Both the position numbers and the translations under genes were made by a program. From assembly GCA_019918135.1 (NCBI GenBank), contig WBZZ01006779.1:78985-142984 (forward strand): DNA of 64,000 nucleotides. Direction: 5' to 3'. Numbering within the stretch: position 1 is the stretch's first letter; every line of letters starts with the position of its first letter. Under the pieces are notes generated by a model. That model had not been told where the DNA came from. It did not search any database and worked only from the letters and a program-made list of their open reading frames with translations. The DNA is from Paulinella micropora (Eukaryota > Cercozoa > Imbricatea > Euglyphida > Paulinellidae). Of the stretch, positions 11,667-23,300 are shown one piece after another.

Positions 11667-12590
11667 TTAGGCCATGAACCAACGCAGCACACCGAGGTCA
11701 AGCGTGGGCGACATTCTCCAGATATTGTTGTCTTCGTCCCGAAACGACCTTTGCACAAAGTTGCCCGAACTTAGCCGCTTGTGTGTGACGTTATTGCATG
11801 TGACACACAAGCGAACCCGGCCGTCCGTGCCTACTTCAAGACTATCTTGTCGTATTGCACTGTTACCGAGATGAAGTGGAAAGAAGGTTCCCGGAGGAAA
11901 GGGGTACGTTACAACCTGCGCGGGGCGCCACGCCAAAGGCAGCTCCAGCAGGGTGCAGAAAGCTCCTATTTTTGTGTAGTTATTATTCTCTTTTGGGAGG
12001 TCCTTGACATCCTCGAAACGCAGCAAGTCTTTGTCAAAGACCACGTGTCCCTCCAACATGCACAGCGGCCCCACCCTGCGACAGGCAACCCCTGTGCCGC
12101 TGTGCCCCCAGCGGGCGAGCTCGGTTGCTTCGATGGGCAGCAGGCGCGGCGTGCTCAACTCCCGAACCACACAGACAAGCCTGGACGTCTCAAAGAGCAG
12201 TAACGCCAACTCCTGGTCGCGCCCACCCCCCTGCCTTGGCAGCAGCTCCAGTTGCAGGCTCGGGGCTAGGATGGCCGACAGGTCGGCGCAGACCCGCAGT
12301 ACGTTTGAGTCCGTTTCGATCGATCGGTAGGCCTCTTGCGCATAATCGCACGGATCCACCGCGCTCGGCAGAACAAGGCGGGCCCTGAAGCACCCGGCGC
12401 CCAACACGAAGGCGCTGCCGCTCAGCACTGCCGCGTGGCTCAGCTTCAATCGCAACCAGCCGTCGGCCCCGTGCCTGTCGCGAGTCAAGTCGATCCGAAG
12501 TTCTGTGCGCACTTCCGCCCGCCGAGAATTCTTGCGGGCGGCCCCCTCTGCATTGTTAGCGTCGTCGGTAGTAGATGTTGCACTCCCCAT
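11667..12590 (-). CDS. Protein with a phage tail-fibre-tip-like C-terminal region
   Basis: A 307-residue protein read from the ATG at 12,590; the frame is open upstream only through a GTG and repeat sequence, so the ATG is preferred. Residues 1-28 are Ser/Ala/Asn-rich and charged. Residues 30-150 form a predicted beta-rich region of unknown family. Residues 162-307 resemble the receptor-facing tip of phage tail fibres: ACRRVGPLCMLEGHVVF at 169-185, then LELPLAWRPAQVVTYPF at 215-231, then VGTDGRVRLCV at 253-263, ending in a short hydrophobic strand. Fibre tips typically show the same order: RVG..V.L.G, LP..YRPA, then PDGTVRV. This is recognition by pattern, not by search. The gene is flanked by repeats on both sides, and its ending lies in an AT-rich strip (11,625-11,665). 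It may come from a virus or be a secreted or adhesive protein, although no signal peptide is visible. Confidence 0.6.
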   Translation of the reverse strand: MGSATSTTDDANNAEGAARKNSRRAEVRTELRIDLTRDRHGADGWLRLKLSHAAVLSGSAFVLGAGCFRARLVLPSAVDPCDYAQEAYRSIETDSNVLRVCADLSAILAPSLQLELLPRQGGGRDQELALLLFETSRLVCVVRELSTPRLLPIEATELARWGHSGTGVACRRVGPLCMLEGHVVFDKDLLRFEDVKDLPKENNNYTKIGAFCTLLELPLAWRPAQVVTYPFPPGTFFPLHLGNSAIRQDSLEVGTDGRVRLCVTCNNVTHKRLSSGNFVQRSFRDEDNNIWRMSPTLDLGVLRWFMA

Positions 12591-12677
12591 CTTTCTGACT
12601 ATATGCTTTTTCTTCTTGGCCAGCAACAATTTTTCTTCGGCTGTTTCTAGGCGGCCGGTATAGGGGAAGAGAGGCAC

Positions 12678-15600
12678 AAAACAAATTTAAAGGAGAGAGG
12701 GGGAAAGGAGAGAAAAGAAGCGCACCAAATCCTCCCCGTCGAGGGGGGCGGGAGAGGGATGGGGTAGGGGCGCGCTAAGAATGTACAAGAAAAAATTAAT
12801 AAAAATCCCTGACAAAATTTTAATCTTGGCACTGAGAACAGAGAGCGGGAGAGGGAAGGGGCAAGGAAGCGGAATGGAAAGGGGGGGAGGGCGCCCGGCA
12901 TGGAGGAGGGCTTAGTTGAGGCGTTTCATGCATTTTTTTTTGTAGCTTCTGCGCTCTTCTCCTCCCCCCTTGTCATTCCCCTTTTCTTTGAGCCCCCCCC
13001 GGGCTCAGGGGACTCAGAGGGAGGGAAGAATAAAAGGGGGGGGGGAGGGGGAGGGCACACTCCACACCCCCGCCCCTGTCTCGACTCCAAACTCTAAGTC
13101 ATACGACGAGTGACTTATCCAATGAGGCGGCGCACTCTCCGGGACAGAAAGGCAAGGCTCTCTCCACAAGCCTTCCTTTAGCTTTCGCTAGTCAAAAGAC
13201 AGTGAGTGGGAGAGGAAAGGGGAGGAGGAGAGCACGAATTGTCTTAGTCCTCCGTCTGAGAACAGGGAGTGGGAGAGGGAAGGGAAAGGGTAGGGGCGCG
13301 CGAAGAATGTACAAGAAAGAATTAGTAAAAAAATCCCTGACAAAGTTTTAATTTTGGCACTGAGAACCAAGAGACGGAGAGCCAAGGGGCAGGGAGAGGG
13401 GCGAGCACGATCTGTCTTTGCGCCCCCCCCCCCCCCCCATCCATCCCCCGTCTGAGAGCAGGGAACGGGAAAGATAAGGGGGTGCACAGACGGTGCCGGC
13501 CGGGGTTTTAATATAGGCTACCGCAGAAACATGACGTGGGCCGGATGCTGCGGCAGCCTGAGGGTGCCGTTGCAAATGTCAAGTGCAATGCCTTGTCGAG
13601 CTTTAATTCAGCGTAAATTACATTTTCTTGGCACGGCCCCTGCCCTTTCCCTCTCCCTGTTCTCAGTGCCAGTATTAAAACTTTGTCAGGGATTTCTTTT
13701 TAATTTCTTTTGTGTACGTTCTTAGCGCGCCCCTGCCTCTTCCCTCTGCAAGATCTGCGGAAATATCTGCAGGAATATGAAAAGTGGAAAAGAAATCCTT
13801 TTTTGGAACGCGTTTGCTCGCGCAAACAAGGGGACGAGGGGAGGGGGGGGATAGCAGGGGACAAGGGAGAACAGAGAGACGAGAGGGGGGAAAGAAAAAA
13901 AGCACACCCCGCCCCCTTTTTCTCCCCTTCTTCTTCCTCCCTCCCCCTTTCTATCCCCCCCTCCCCGTCTGTTCCCTTTGTTGTTGGGCAAAAAAATTTT
14001 TTTTTTCCTCTTTTCATATTTTTCTGACCTTGCGCACGGTGGCCGAGCCATGGCACGGACAGGACGCTGTTGGGGTAGTGAACCCCTTGTCCTGGCACAT
14101 TGACCACCGCCCATCCATCCGTCGCAGGGTCGTGCCGGAGCACGGTGCTCCGCTCCTAGTTTTCAGTGCCCCCCAAGTGTAAGACCGTCGAGCTTTGATT
14201 CAACGTATTCTTTTTCGCACTCTCTTGGCGCGCGAGCAGAGCACAGACGGTGCCGGCTAGGGTTCTAACATAGGCTACCGCAGTAACATGACGTGGGCCG
14301 GATGCCGCGGCAGCCTGAGGGTGCTGTTTCAAGTGTCAAGTTGTAATGCCTTGTCGGGTTTTAATTTAGCGCGCCCCTACCCCTCTTCCTCTCTCCCCTG
14401 AGCCAAGTCCCTCCCCCCTTCTTCCCCTCGTCTGTCTTTTTTGTTGTTGTCGGGCAAAAAAATTTCCGCAGATCTTTTTATATTTCCGCAGGTCTTGCGC
14501 ACGGTGGCCGAGCTATGGCACGGACAGGACACCGTCGAGCTTTAATTCAGCGTAAATTACACCGGCGAAGCGCGCCCCTGCTCCTCCTTCTTTGCCTCTC
14601 CCCTCTGCAAGGATATGCGGAAATATCTGCGGGAATATGAAAAGTGGAAAGCAACAATTTTTTTTGGAACGCGTTTGCACGCGCTCTGAGGAGGGACGAG
14701 GGGAGGGGGGGGGGAGGAATAAGCAGAGGACAAAGGTGAGAGGGGCGACGAAGGTGAGAGGGGCGACGAGAGTGAGAGGGAGGGGGAGGACGTCTTCCTC
14801 ACGGCGGCCCAGCCGAGCGTCTGTGGGGAATTTTCTTTTTGCGCAAGTAGATTTTGGCGCCAAATTGGCGCTTACGGCTGTTTCCCCGGGAAAGCTAAGA
14901 CGTACTGCCTTTTTCACCCTACCTCCGGACGGCACAATGTGGCGCCAAGTTTAGCAGAGGCCGTTCCAGAGGCTCAATGAGCAGGGGGGAGGGGGAGGGG
15001 AAGGGCGCAGAAGCTGCAAAAGAAAAAAATACATGCAACGCCTCCACTAAACCCCCCCCCCCCCCTCTGTTTATATTTCTCTGACCCTGCGCACAGTGGC
15101 CGAGCTATGGCACGGACAGGACCCCGTCGGGGTAGTGAGGCTCTTGTCCTCCTAGCACATTGACCACCGCCCATCCATTCGCGCAGGGTCGTGCTGGAGC
15201 ACGGTCCTCCGCTCCTAGTTTTCAGTGCTCAAGTATAGGACCGTCGAGTGGGCCGAATGCTACAACAACCTGAGGGTGCCGTTGCAAGTGTCAAGTGTAA
15301 GACTTTTGTCGAGTTTTAATTCAGCGTAGACTTTTCTTGCACTTTCTTGGCGCCCTACTCCCCCTGCCCCTTCCCTGCCCTTCTTTCTCTCTCTCTCTCT
15401 TGGTTCTTAGTGCCAAGATTAAAACCTTGTCAGGGATTTTTTTTGCGTGATTTTTCTTGTATACCGGCAAAGCCCGCCCCTACCCTCTCCTGCCTCTTCT
15501 TCTCTCTTTTCTACTCCACCCCCCCCCCCTGAGCCCGGGGGACTCAAAGAGTAGGGGGCAAAACTGACAAAACAACTAAGATGGCATTGACCTCGTGCCG

Positions 15601-18600
15601 GGGCGCCCCCCCCCCTCTGTATCGAAAAATCCTTTCTGCCACCCTCCCCTGAGCCCAGGGGGCTCAAGGAGCAAGGGAGGGGAAGGGGCGCGCTAAGAAT
15701 GGCGCAGAAGCTACAAACAAAATAAATACATGCAACGCCTCCACTAACCCTTTCCCCCTGTGCCGGGCGCCTTTCCCCCTTCCCCCTTCCCTCTTAGGGG
15801 AAAGATAGATTAAATCCTCCCCGGCCCCTTCTCCTCTTAGTTTTCAGTGCCAAAATTACAACTTTGTCACGGATTTTTTTAATTTTTTTTTTGTACACCG
15901 GCGAAGCGTGCCCCTGCCCTCCCGATTCTCAGACAGTGAGGGGGGACGGAGGGGGGAACACATCCCGCCCCCTTCTTCCCCCCCTTCTTCTTCCTCCCTC
16001 CCCCCCTTTCTTCCCCCCGTGTTCCCTTCGCTGTTGGGCAAAAAAAAAATTCCCGCAGATCTTTTCATATTCCCGCGGATCTTGCGCACGGTGGCCGAGC
16101 TATGGCACGGGGAGGACGCCGTCGGGGCCGGCCGGGGCCCTTGTCCTCCTAGCACATTGACCACCGCCCATCCATCCGCCGCAGGGTCGTGCTGGAGCAC
16201 GGTGCCCCTGAGTGTAAGACCGTCAAGCTTTAATTCAGCGTATTCTTTTTCGCACTCTCTTGGCGCCCCCCTCCTCCCCCCCTCTCCTCTGTATTCTCAA
16301 ATTCTTTCTGCCCCCCTTCCCCCTTCTCTCTTATCGACGGGGGGATGGGGGGGGGGGGTAAAGATAGATTGATCCTCCCTGGCCCTTTTCTCTCTTAGTT
16401 TTCAGTGCCGAAAATTAAAACTTTGTCAAGGATTTCTTTTTTCGCGTGATTTTTTTTACACCGGCGAAGCGTGCCCCTCCCCCTCCCCTCTTTTCATATT
16501 TTTCTGACTTTGCGCACGGTGGTCGAGCTATGGCACTGACAGGACGCCGTCGGGGGTAGTAAGGCTTTTGTCCTGGCACATTGACCACCGTCCATCCATC
16601 CTCCGCAGGGTCGTGCTGGAGCACGGTGATTTGCTCCTAGTGTTCAGTGCCCCCAGTGTAGGACCGTCGAGCTTTGATTCAACGTATTCTTTTTCGCACT
16701 CTCTTGGCGCGCGAGTAGAGCACAGACTGTGCCGGCTAGGGTTCTAACATAGGCTACCGCAGCGACATGACGTAGGCCGGATGCTGCGGCAGCCTGAAGG
16801 GTGCCGTTGCAAATGTCAAGTGCAATGCCTTGTCGAGCTTTAATTCAGCGTCAATTCTCTCCATCTCCTAATTCTCAGTGTCAAGTGTAAGACTTTGTCG
16901 AGTTTTAATTCAGCGTGGACTTTTCTTGCACTTTCTTGGCGCCCACTCCCCCTGTCCCTTCCCTTTCCCTCTCCCTCTCTTGGTTCTCAGTGCCAAGATT
17001 AAAACTTTGTCAGGGATTTTTTTAATTTTTTTTTACATTTCTTAGCGCGCCCCTACCCTCCCCCTTCCCTCTCCCGCTCTCTGCACTCAGACGAGGGACT
17101 AAACAATTCGTGCTCCCCCCCCCTCCCCTGCCTCTTCTTCTCTCCCCTATACTCCTTCCCACCCCCCTGAGCCCGGGGGCTCAAAGAGCAGGGGGCAGAA
17201 TTGCAACAAAACTAAGCTGATTCCATTGAGCTCATGGTGGGGCGCACTCCCCCCTGTATCCCCAGATCTTTTCTGCCACCCTGCCCTCTTCCCTCCCCTG
17301 AGCCCAGGGAGCTCAAGGAGCAGGGGTTGAGGGGGGGGGGGGGGGAAGGGCGCAGAAACTGCAAACACCAACCCCCTCCCCCTCCCCTCTTACCGACGGG
17401 GGGAGGGGGAGAGAGACAGATTGATCCTCCCTGCCCCCTTTCTCTCATAGTTTTCAGTGCCGAAGATTAAAACTTTGTCAAGTATTTCTTTTTACATTCT
17501 TAGCGCCCCCCCCCCCCGTCCTCTTTTCATATTTTTCTGATCTTGCGCACGGTGGTCGAGCCATGGCATGACAGGACGCCGTCGAGCTTTAATTCAGCGT
17601 ATTCTTTTTTGTACTCTCTTGGCGCGCGAGCAGAGCACAGACGGTGCCGGCTAGGGTTCTAACATAGGCTACCGCAGAAACATGACGTGGGCCGGATGCT
17701 GCGGCAGCCTGAGGGTGCCGTTGCAAGTGTCAAGTGTGATGTTTTGTCGATTTTTAATTCAGCGTGATTTTTCTTGCACTTTCTTAGCGCCCCACTCTCC
17801 CTGTCCCCTCCCTTTCTTTCTCCCTCTCTTGGTTCTCAGTGCCAAGATTAAAACTTTGTCAGGGATTTTTTTATTTTTTTTTTACATTTCTTAGCGCGCC
17901 CCTGCCCTTCCCTCTTCCTTGTCAAAAAAGGCAGCGCTTCCGGGTTTTTCTGGCAATACCGCCCTTTTCTACCATATCATTCCAGGCGCACACATATGCA
18001 AATTTGGCGACAAATCTTGCGCCAAAAAAAAGAAGAGAGAAAGAGAAAGAGAGAAATCCTCCTGCTCGAAAAAAGGGGAGGGGAAACGGAGGGAAGAGGG
18101 GCGAGAGAAGAAAGAGGGACGAGGGAGGGAGGAGGGAGAGGGGCGCCCCCGTTCTCTTCCCCGGGTTTTTCCCCCCGCCCGAATTTTTCTCCCCCTCTTC
18201 TCCCCCCCCCTCCCCTTATCTCCCCGCTCCCTCCTCCCTCTAAAGGGGGAGGGAGTGCGCAAGATTTGTCATTTGCGCAACAAAAAAGATTTTGGCGCGC
18301 GTTTTCTTTCCGCGGGAAAACCACCGCTAAAACCCGAGGAAAAAGACCGGAGCGGCCAGTTCATTTGGTGCTAAGTCTTGCATGACTGTATGATACGACC
18401 GGAAAGGGCAGTGCTTCCAGGATCTTCTAGCAATACTGCCTTTTTAGGCTATATCACATGCACAGACCGCCAAGCCGCCTTCGCTAAAAGCGCCATCAGG
18501 CGTTTCGTATATTTTCTTTGGTAGCTTCTGCGCTCTCCCCCTTGCCCTTCCCCTTTCCACTTTTATTAAAACTAGTTTTTGGCACCAAGTGTGAAAAAAT

Positions 18601-18604
18601 TTTA
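12678..18604. repeat. Repeat-filled interval, no convincing gene
   Basis: 12,680-13,500 carries monomers in minus orientation; 13,530-17,900 carries them mostly in plus orientation. Interspersed are tRNA-like repeat copies (14,033-14,150, 15,085-15,210, 16,080-16,205, 16,505-16,630, 17,540-17,585), a minisatellite unit (14,731-14,785) and blocks beginning GAGCAGAGCACAGACGGTGCC (14,234, 16,718, 17,631). From 17,925 to 18,460 there is a longer unit: TTTGGCGACAAA, then an AAGAGAAAGAG-rich tract, a pyrimidine tract, then TTTGGCGCGCGTTTTC. A related copy is at 51,990-52,500. Confidence 0.75.
14033..14150 (+). repeat. Representative of a dispersed tRNA-like (SINE-like?) repeat
   Basis: This repeat of about 115 bp starts GCGCACGGTGGCCGAGCCATGG, continues through GACAGGACGC, a CCTGGCACATTGACCACC block and CATCCATCC, and ends GGTCGTGCCGGAGCACGG. 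More than 20 copies occur, nearly all in plus orientation, for example near 5,345, 6,003, 7,590, 8,650, 9,440, 10,095, 15,090, 16,090, 22,825, 26,130, 26,835, 29,185, 34,260, 54,255 and 55,640; one minus copy is near 52,750. GTGGCCGAGC matches the A-box region of Leu/Ser tRNAs, and GGGTCGTGC is a weak B-box match. That suggests, without proof, a Pol III-derived short interspersed element. A TTTCATATTTTTCTGACC block usually precedes it. Confidence 0.5.
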
Positions 18605-19723
18605 TTAAGCATTAAAATTTTTTTTGTTTAAAGATGTACCTCCGGCACAAGCCCGGCCAGCGCCTGCAAAAAAAAAGCTAGCGTTTCTCAGCCCGCGCTT
18701 TTTCTGTAGACGTAAGCTCCACACCCAAAAGGTCTGTTCATCTAGCAATCGCAAGCCCAGCTCCTGCGCCTCCGGTGTGAGTTCTTTGTTGCGCGTGGCC
18801 CAGCCCCAAAACACCTCTTGTCCGTCCACCTCGCAGCGAAGCCGCACGTCGCCCCGCAGGCCCGGGCCGCGGGACAGCCGCCGGGCCCAAACTTCTCGCT
18901 GCCTGGCGTCTGACATATACAAAGCCTCGTGCTCGTAGCACAGGAGAGGGCCCGTCTGCAGGTGCTCCACGACCAGACGGGTAAAGTAGACCCGGCGGTC
19001 GGGCACGAGCGCGCCCGGAATTTCTAGCACTCGCTGCGGGCCGCTCAGGTCGTTCGACCAGAGAACTGGCTCGGGCCCCAGGTCCGGCGCGCCGGCGGCT
19101 GCGTCGGTCCACGCCGCCGAGCCCAGGCTGACCCGCACGCTGCACTCCCGCGTCCCGGGTGCCGCGCGCAGCAGCGTGCGGGTCAGCGACGTTTTGCGCT
19201 CTAGCTGGTAGCGCATAGCCAGCTCGTGCACGTCTTTGTACGCCTCAAAGCCCCGACGGCGCCAGAAGGCCGCTACGGACGCCGGCGAGCAGTGCAGGTA
19301 CACGAAGCCGGCGTTAGTGGTCCGCTCCAGGCAAGCGAGCAGCCCGCGACAGAGCCTGCTGCCGATGCCCCTTCCGCGGTATCGAGGATGCACTTCAAAC
19401 AGGTGCGCGTAGGCCGCCAGGCGCTCGCTGCGCGCGCACAACGCCAGTCCGAGCAATTGCTTGTCCTTTGCGCGCTCGCACACGAACAACAGATTGGCCC
19501 GGGTTTTTTTTAGGAACTCCCAGTTGAGCGCGCACCCCATCCCGTCCAAAATCAGCTCGTGCAACGCCTGCATGTCGGCTGCCGTGGCTTCTCTCACTAT
19601 TTCAGGCACAGAGCAGCTTAGGGGGGATGCCTCACCGTTTCCTTCTTCCCGCGCGCCAGGCACTTGGCCCTCCCTGGCTCGCTTGGCGGGGCGCTGGCTT
19701 CCGCAGCTGCTGCAAGCTCGCAT
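18605..19723 (-). CDS. GNAT-family N-acetyltransferase with C-terminal extension
   Basis: A 372-residue protein with an ATG at 19,723. Residues 41-175 carry a GNAT fold that transfers acetyl groups from acetyl-CoA. The hydrophobic strand ending at LFEV (108-111) is followed by HPRYRGRGIGSRL (112-124), the R/Q-x-x-G-x-G/A acetyl-CoA pyrophosphate loop. Later come VYLHCSPASVAAFWRRRGF (141-159), the usual motif B strand and helix, and the x-x-RRGF end. The N-terminal 40 residues are basic and include CSSCG. The C-terminal 195 residues are unrecognised but look like a folded domain with many Trp/Leu/Arg residues; the substrate is unknown. The last ten residues read into an A-rich strip. Antisense frames are GC-rich shadows. 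Confidence 0.8.
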   Translation of the reverse strand: MRACSSCGSQRPAKRAREGQVPGAREEGNGEASPLSCSVPEIVREATAADMQALHELILDGMGCALNWEFLKKTRANLLFVCERAKDKQLLGLALCARSERLAAYAHLFEVHPRYRGRGIGSRLCRGLLACLERTTNAGFVYLHCSPASVAAFWRRRGFEAYKDVHELAMRYQLERKTSLTRTLLRAAPGTRECSVRVSLGSAAWTDAAAGAPDLGPEPVLWSNDLSGPQRVLEIPGALVPDRRVYFTRLVVEHLQTGPLLCYEHEALYMSDARQREVWARRLSRGPGLRGDVRLRCEVDGQEVFWGWATRNKELTPEAQELGLRLLDEQTFWVWSLRLQKKRGLRNASFFFAGAGRACAGGTSLNKKNFNA

Positions 19724-20690
19724 AGCTAAAAAAGAGAATTTTTTGATTATTAAAAGCTAGACGGAGAGAGGGAGCGAGCGAGCAAGCGAGAGTACGGGAA
19801 CCAGTGCGAGCGCGGTGGTCGCCGCCCGCGCGCCCCAGGTACGCGCCCCGCGCGACGAAGCAAGTAACGCTGGTCGCCTCGTACACGCGCCCCGGCCAGA
19901 CCCCGCAGATATCCGCGGTGTCACCGGCGAGGGTCGTGCGTAAGGCCTACTAGCAGGAGGGCGCGCCAAGAAAGTGCGAAAAAGAATTTTCCCTGATAGA
20001 GCTTGACGGTCTTACACTTGGCGCTGAGAACTAAGAAAGGAAGAGGGGAAGGGGCAGGGAGAGGGGCAAGCACGATCTGTCTTTGCCCCCTCTTCCCATC
20101 CCCCGTCTGAGAATAGGGAGCGGGAGAGGAAAGGGGAAGGAAAGCAGAACAGGAAGGGGGGGGGGGGGCGCTCGGCATGGTGGAGGGCTTAGTTGAGGCG
20201 TTTCATGCATTTTTTTGTAGCTTCTGCGCTCTTCCCTGCCCTTCCCCTGTTCTTTGAGCCCCCCGGGCTCAGGGGGCTCAGAGAGAGGGAAGAAGAAAAA
20301 AAGGAGGGGGGCACCCCCCCCCCCCCGACCCCCTGTCTCGACTACAAACTCAGTTTAAGTCATACGACGAATGACTTCTCCAATGAGGCGGCGCACTCTC
20401 TGAAACAGAAAGGCAAGGCCCCCCGGGCCTTCCTTTAGCCAGCGTTATTCAGACGACAGGGGATGGGAAAAGAGGAAAGGGGGGTAAGAGAGAGAGAGAG
20501 GGAGGCGCCAAGAAAGTGCGATTTTTTCAATAAAAACTTGACAAAGTCTTACACTTGACACTGAGAATTAAGAGAGGGCGAAGGGGGCGCCCACTCCCCC
20601 CCCCCCCTCTTCCTCTCTCCCCCCCCTCTACACGTCCCTTCCCCCCAGCCTCCGGCTTGCGCAAGCAGGCTGGTCTATGTAATTGAATTG
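19724..20690. repeat. Repeat interval with minus-oriented monomers
   Basis: The first 200 bases are GC-rich and unique-looking, without a convincing frame. From 19,965 the monomers run in minus orientation (GCGCCAAGAAAGTGCG, then CTTGACGGTCTTACACTTGG). Then follow a TTTCATGCATTTTTTTG block, palindromic GAGCCCCCCGGGCTCAGGG sequence (20,255-20,275) and an AAGTCATACGACGA block that recurs at 13,097 and 22,018. Confidence 0.7.
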
Positions 20691-20777
20691 AATGCGAAAT
20701 ACAGAGTAACTGCGCCGCAAAGCCCAAGACGCCCGCTCGCTCAGGCCAACAGAAACGAAACAGGACAAAAAAAAGGA

Positions 20778-21536
20778 ATGACCAAAGCGGAGTGCATGTT
20801 AGCCGTAGCCTTTGCGGCGTTTTGGATGATTGCGGGACTAATAGGACTAATAGTAGCGTTTATAGAGAAGCCGGTAAAATCTGATTCGCGAGACCAAGTG
20901 CAGTGTGATCTCAGCTTCTCGAATTCCAATCTAACCCGCTTGGTGGGTTCAGCCTTGTTGTATGACGAGAGATCTCGCCAGTGTCTGAGCGTGGTGCCGG
21001 CCCCGGAGGGTAACGAGTCAGAACCTGCCTGGCTAGGGCTGCGGATGCAGGAATGCAGCACCGCCAATGCTACACTGCAAACCTTTGGACTTTTCAACGT
21101 CTCAAATTTCAGTAGCTGCGTCATGTCCCAAAAGCCGACCTTTAAGCAGGACGAACTCTTTGACGACAGGATCTACTTGTATCTGCTTTTGTACAATCAT
21201 CATGCAAGTGTAAATAAGTACGAGCTTGCGCCAGGCGCACCCGACGGACCCACTGACTGCGGGGGGTGCCTGGTGATGAAGCAAATCAACGACTCAAACG
21301 CAACCCATTCAGCTCTTGGCTGGTGGATCGCCTACGAAGAACGCGACGATTCCTCCTCAATCTACGGCAAATGCATTCTGGTGCAACATCCCATTTCCCA
21401 GGGGATGAAGTACACATATGCCAACATATATAACAACGAGATCCGGGTGAGCAACCTTTCTTTCACGGGCAAAGCGCCGACCAAGGCCACTTTCCGGTTG
21501 CTGGACCCCGACGGCCCCTTGCCCTTTGTGCCCTAA
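20778..21536 (+). CDS. Type II membrane protein with a cysteine- and glycan-rich outer domain
   Basis: A 252-residue protein from the ATG at 20,778; the frame is open upstream to a TTG, which is less likely as a start. Residues 8-29 form one strong membrane helix, preceded by a short Lys-containing tail and followed by Lys/Arg, so the C-terminal part should face the lumen or cell exterior. That part has several cysteines and about nine N-glycosylation sequons (for example NLT, NAT, NVS, NFS, NDS and NLS), which fits a surface or secretory-pathway protein. No domain family is recognised. It ends in tandem stop codons (TAATAA), followed by repeats. The composition is less GC-skewed than its neighbours, and the frame is intact. 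Confidence 0.7.
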   Translation: MTKAECMLAVAFAAFWMIAGLIGLIVAFIEKPVKSDSRDQVQCDLSFSNSNLTRLVGSALLYDERSRQCLSVVPAPEGNESEPAWLGLRMQECSTANATLQTFGLFNVSNFSSCVMSQKPTFKQDELFDDRIYLYLLLYNHHASVNKYELAPGAPDGPTDCGGCLVMKQINDSNATHSALGWWIAYEERDDSSSIYGKCILVQHPISQGMKYTYANIYNNEIRVSNLSFTGKAPTKATFRLLDPDGPLPFVP

Positions 21537-23300
21537 TAACAATCGAGCTTGCCCTCACACAAAAACAAAATTGCTATTTTAATTAAAACTCGACAAAGTC
21601 TTACACTTGGGGTTAAAAGCCGGATCGACAAAAGTTTTTATTTAATCATACATTCGAAGCGACACGAAATCAGGCCCGGCAGGAGAAGATTCTGCAGAGC
21701 GGCAGGATTTGGCCGAGGGGAAGATACAGGGGAGGGGAAGGGCAGAGGAAAGCCAAGGAAGTACCCAAAAAATGTAAATGAAAAATTCTCGACAAGGGAT
21801 AAAGGAAGAGGGGGGGGGGGCGCCCGGCATTTGGGGGCTTAGTTGAGGCGTTTCGTGCATTTTTTTTGTAGCTTCTGCGCTCTTCCCCTCCCCCCTTGTC
21901 CTTCCCCTGTTCTTTGAGCCCCCCGGGCTCAGGGGGCTCAGGGGGAGAGGAAGAGAAAAAAAAGGGGGGGAGCGCCCCCCCCCCTCGGTGACACTGTCTT
22001 GACTACAAACTCAGTCTAAGTCATACGACGAGTGACTTCTCCAATGAGGCGGCGCACTCTCTGAGACAGAAAGGCAAGGCCCCCCCCCCGGGCCTTCCTT
22101 TAGCCATTGTAGGGGGAGGGGTGCCCCTGCCTCCTTTCCTCTCCCTTTCTTGGTTCTCAGTGTTCGACAAAGCCTTACACTTGGCTCTAAAAATTAGGAG
22201 AAAGGGAAGAGGAAGGGCAGGGTGCGCAATGAATGTACTGCCCGGCTGGACCGTATCACGCACCCTATCTCCGGACGGCACAATTTGGTGCCAAATTTAG
22301 CTGGGGCCGTTCCGGAGGCTAGCAGAGAAATCAAAAGTTTTCCCGCGGGGGAGAAACCCGCGGGCCTTTTACTCACACAAAAATGTTTTTCGGCCCTCTC
22401 ACCTTCCCTAGAGGCAAGGAGGTGCAGAGCAAAGGGGAGCGGGGCGACAAAGGTGAGAGGGGCGACAAAGGTGAGAGGGGCGACGAGAGTGAGAGGGAGG
22501 GGGGGGGGGGGGGGACGTCTTCCTCACGGCGGCCCAGCCGAGCGTCTGTGTGGGATTTTCTTTTTGCGCAAGTAGATTTTGGCGCCAAATTGGCGCTTAC
22601 GGCCGTTTTCCCGGGAAAGCTAAGACGTACTGCCCGGCTGGACCCTGGCGGGCGCACCCTACCTCCGGACGGCACAATTTGGCGCCAAATTTAGCAAGGG
22701 CCGTTCCGAAGGCTCAAGGAGCAGGGGGGGAGGAGAGGGGAAGGGCGCAGAAGCTGCAAAAGAAATAAATACATGCAACGCCTCCACAGGTCGGCCTCCC
22801 CTCTGTTCATATCTTTCTGGCCCTGCGCACAGTGACCGAGCTACGGCACGGACAGGACGCCGTCGGGGCCGGCCGGGGCTCTTGTCCTCCTAGCACATTG
22901 ACTACGGGGGCAGTACCATTCGCACAGGGTCGTGCTGGAGCACAGTCCTCCGCTCCTAGTTTTCAGTGCTCAAGCGTAGGACCGTCGAGTGAGCCGGATG
23001 CTGCGGCAGCCTGAGAGTGCCGTTGCAAGTGTCAAGTGTAATGCCTTGTCGAGCTTTAATTCAGCGTAAATTCGTACATTCTTAGCACCCCCTCCCCGCT
23101 CCCCTCCTCTGAGCCCAGGAAGGCTCAAGGAGCAGGGGGGAGGGGGAAGGGTGATTGCCTTTTTCAGCCACATCACATCCAAAATTTATTCATATCTATT
23201 AACAGAGGAAGGGTTTTGTGTCCTTCCCCCCCCCGACAGCATGTGCTTGCAGATGTGTCTCTCCCGCGCGCCCCTCTCTCCCGGAGTCTTTCAAGGTGGC
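21537..23300. repeat. Repeat interval, including a minisatellite unit
   Basis: 21,580-22,200 holds minus-oriented monomers and the TTTCGTGCATTTTTTTTG and AAGTCATACGACGA blocks. 22,225-22,760 is a complete minisatellite unit in plus orientation: an 18-bp array at 22,436-22,500, then TTTGGCGCCAAAT palindromes. A tRNA-like copy lies at 22,810-22,940 and monomers run to 23,150. No gene is supported. Confidence 0.75.

Noticed and set aside
14033..14150. Functional tRNA genes in the tRNA-like repeats
   Set aside because: Only A-box-like and weak B-box-like sequences are present. No cloverleaf with matched acceptor stem and anticodon arm could be drawn by eye.
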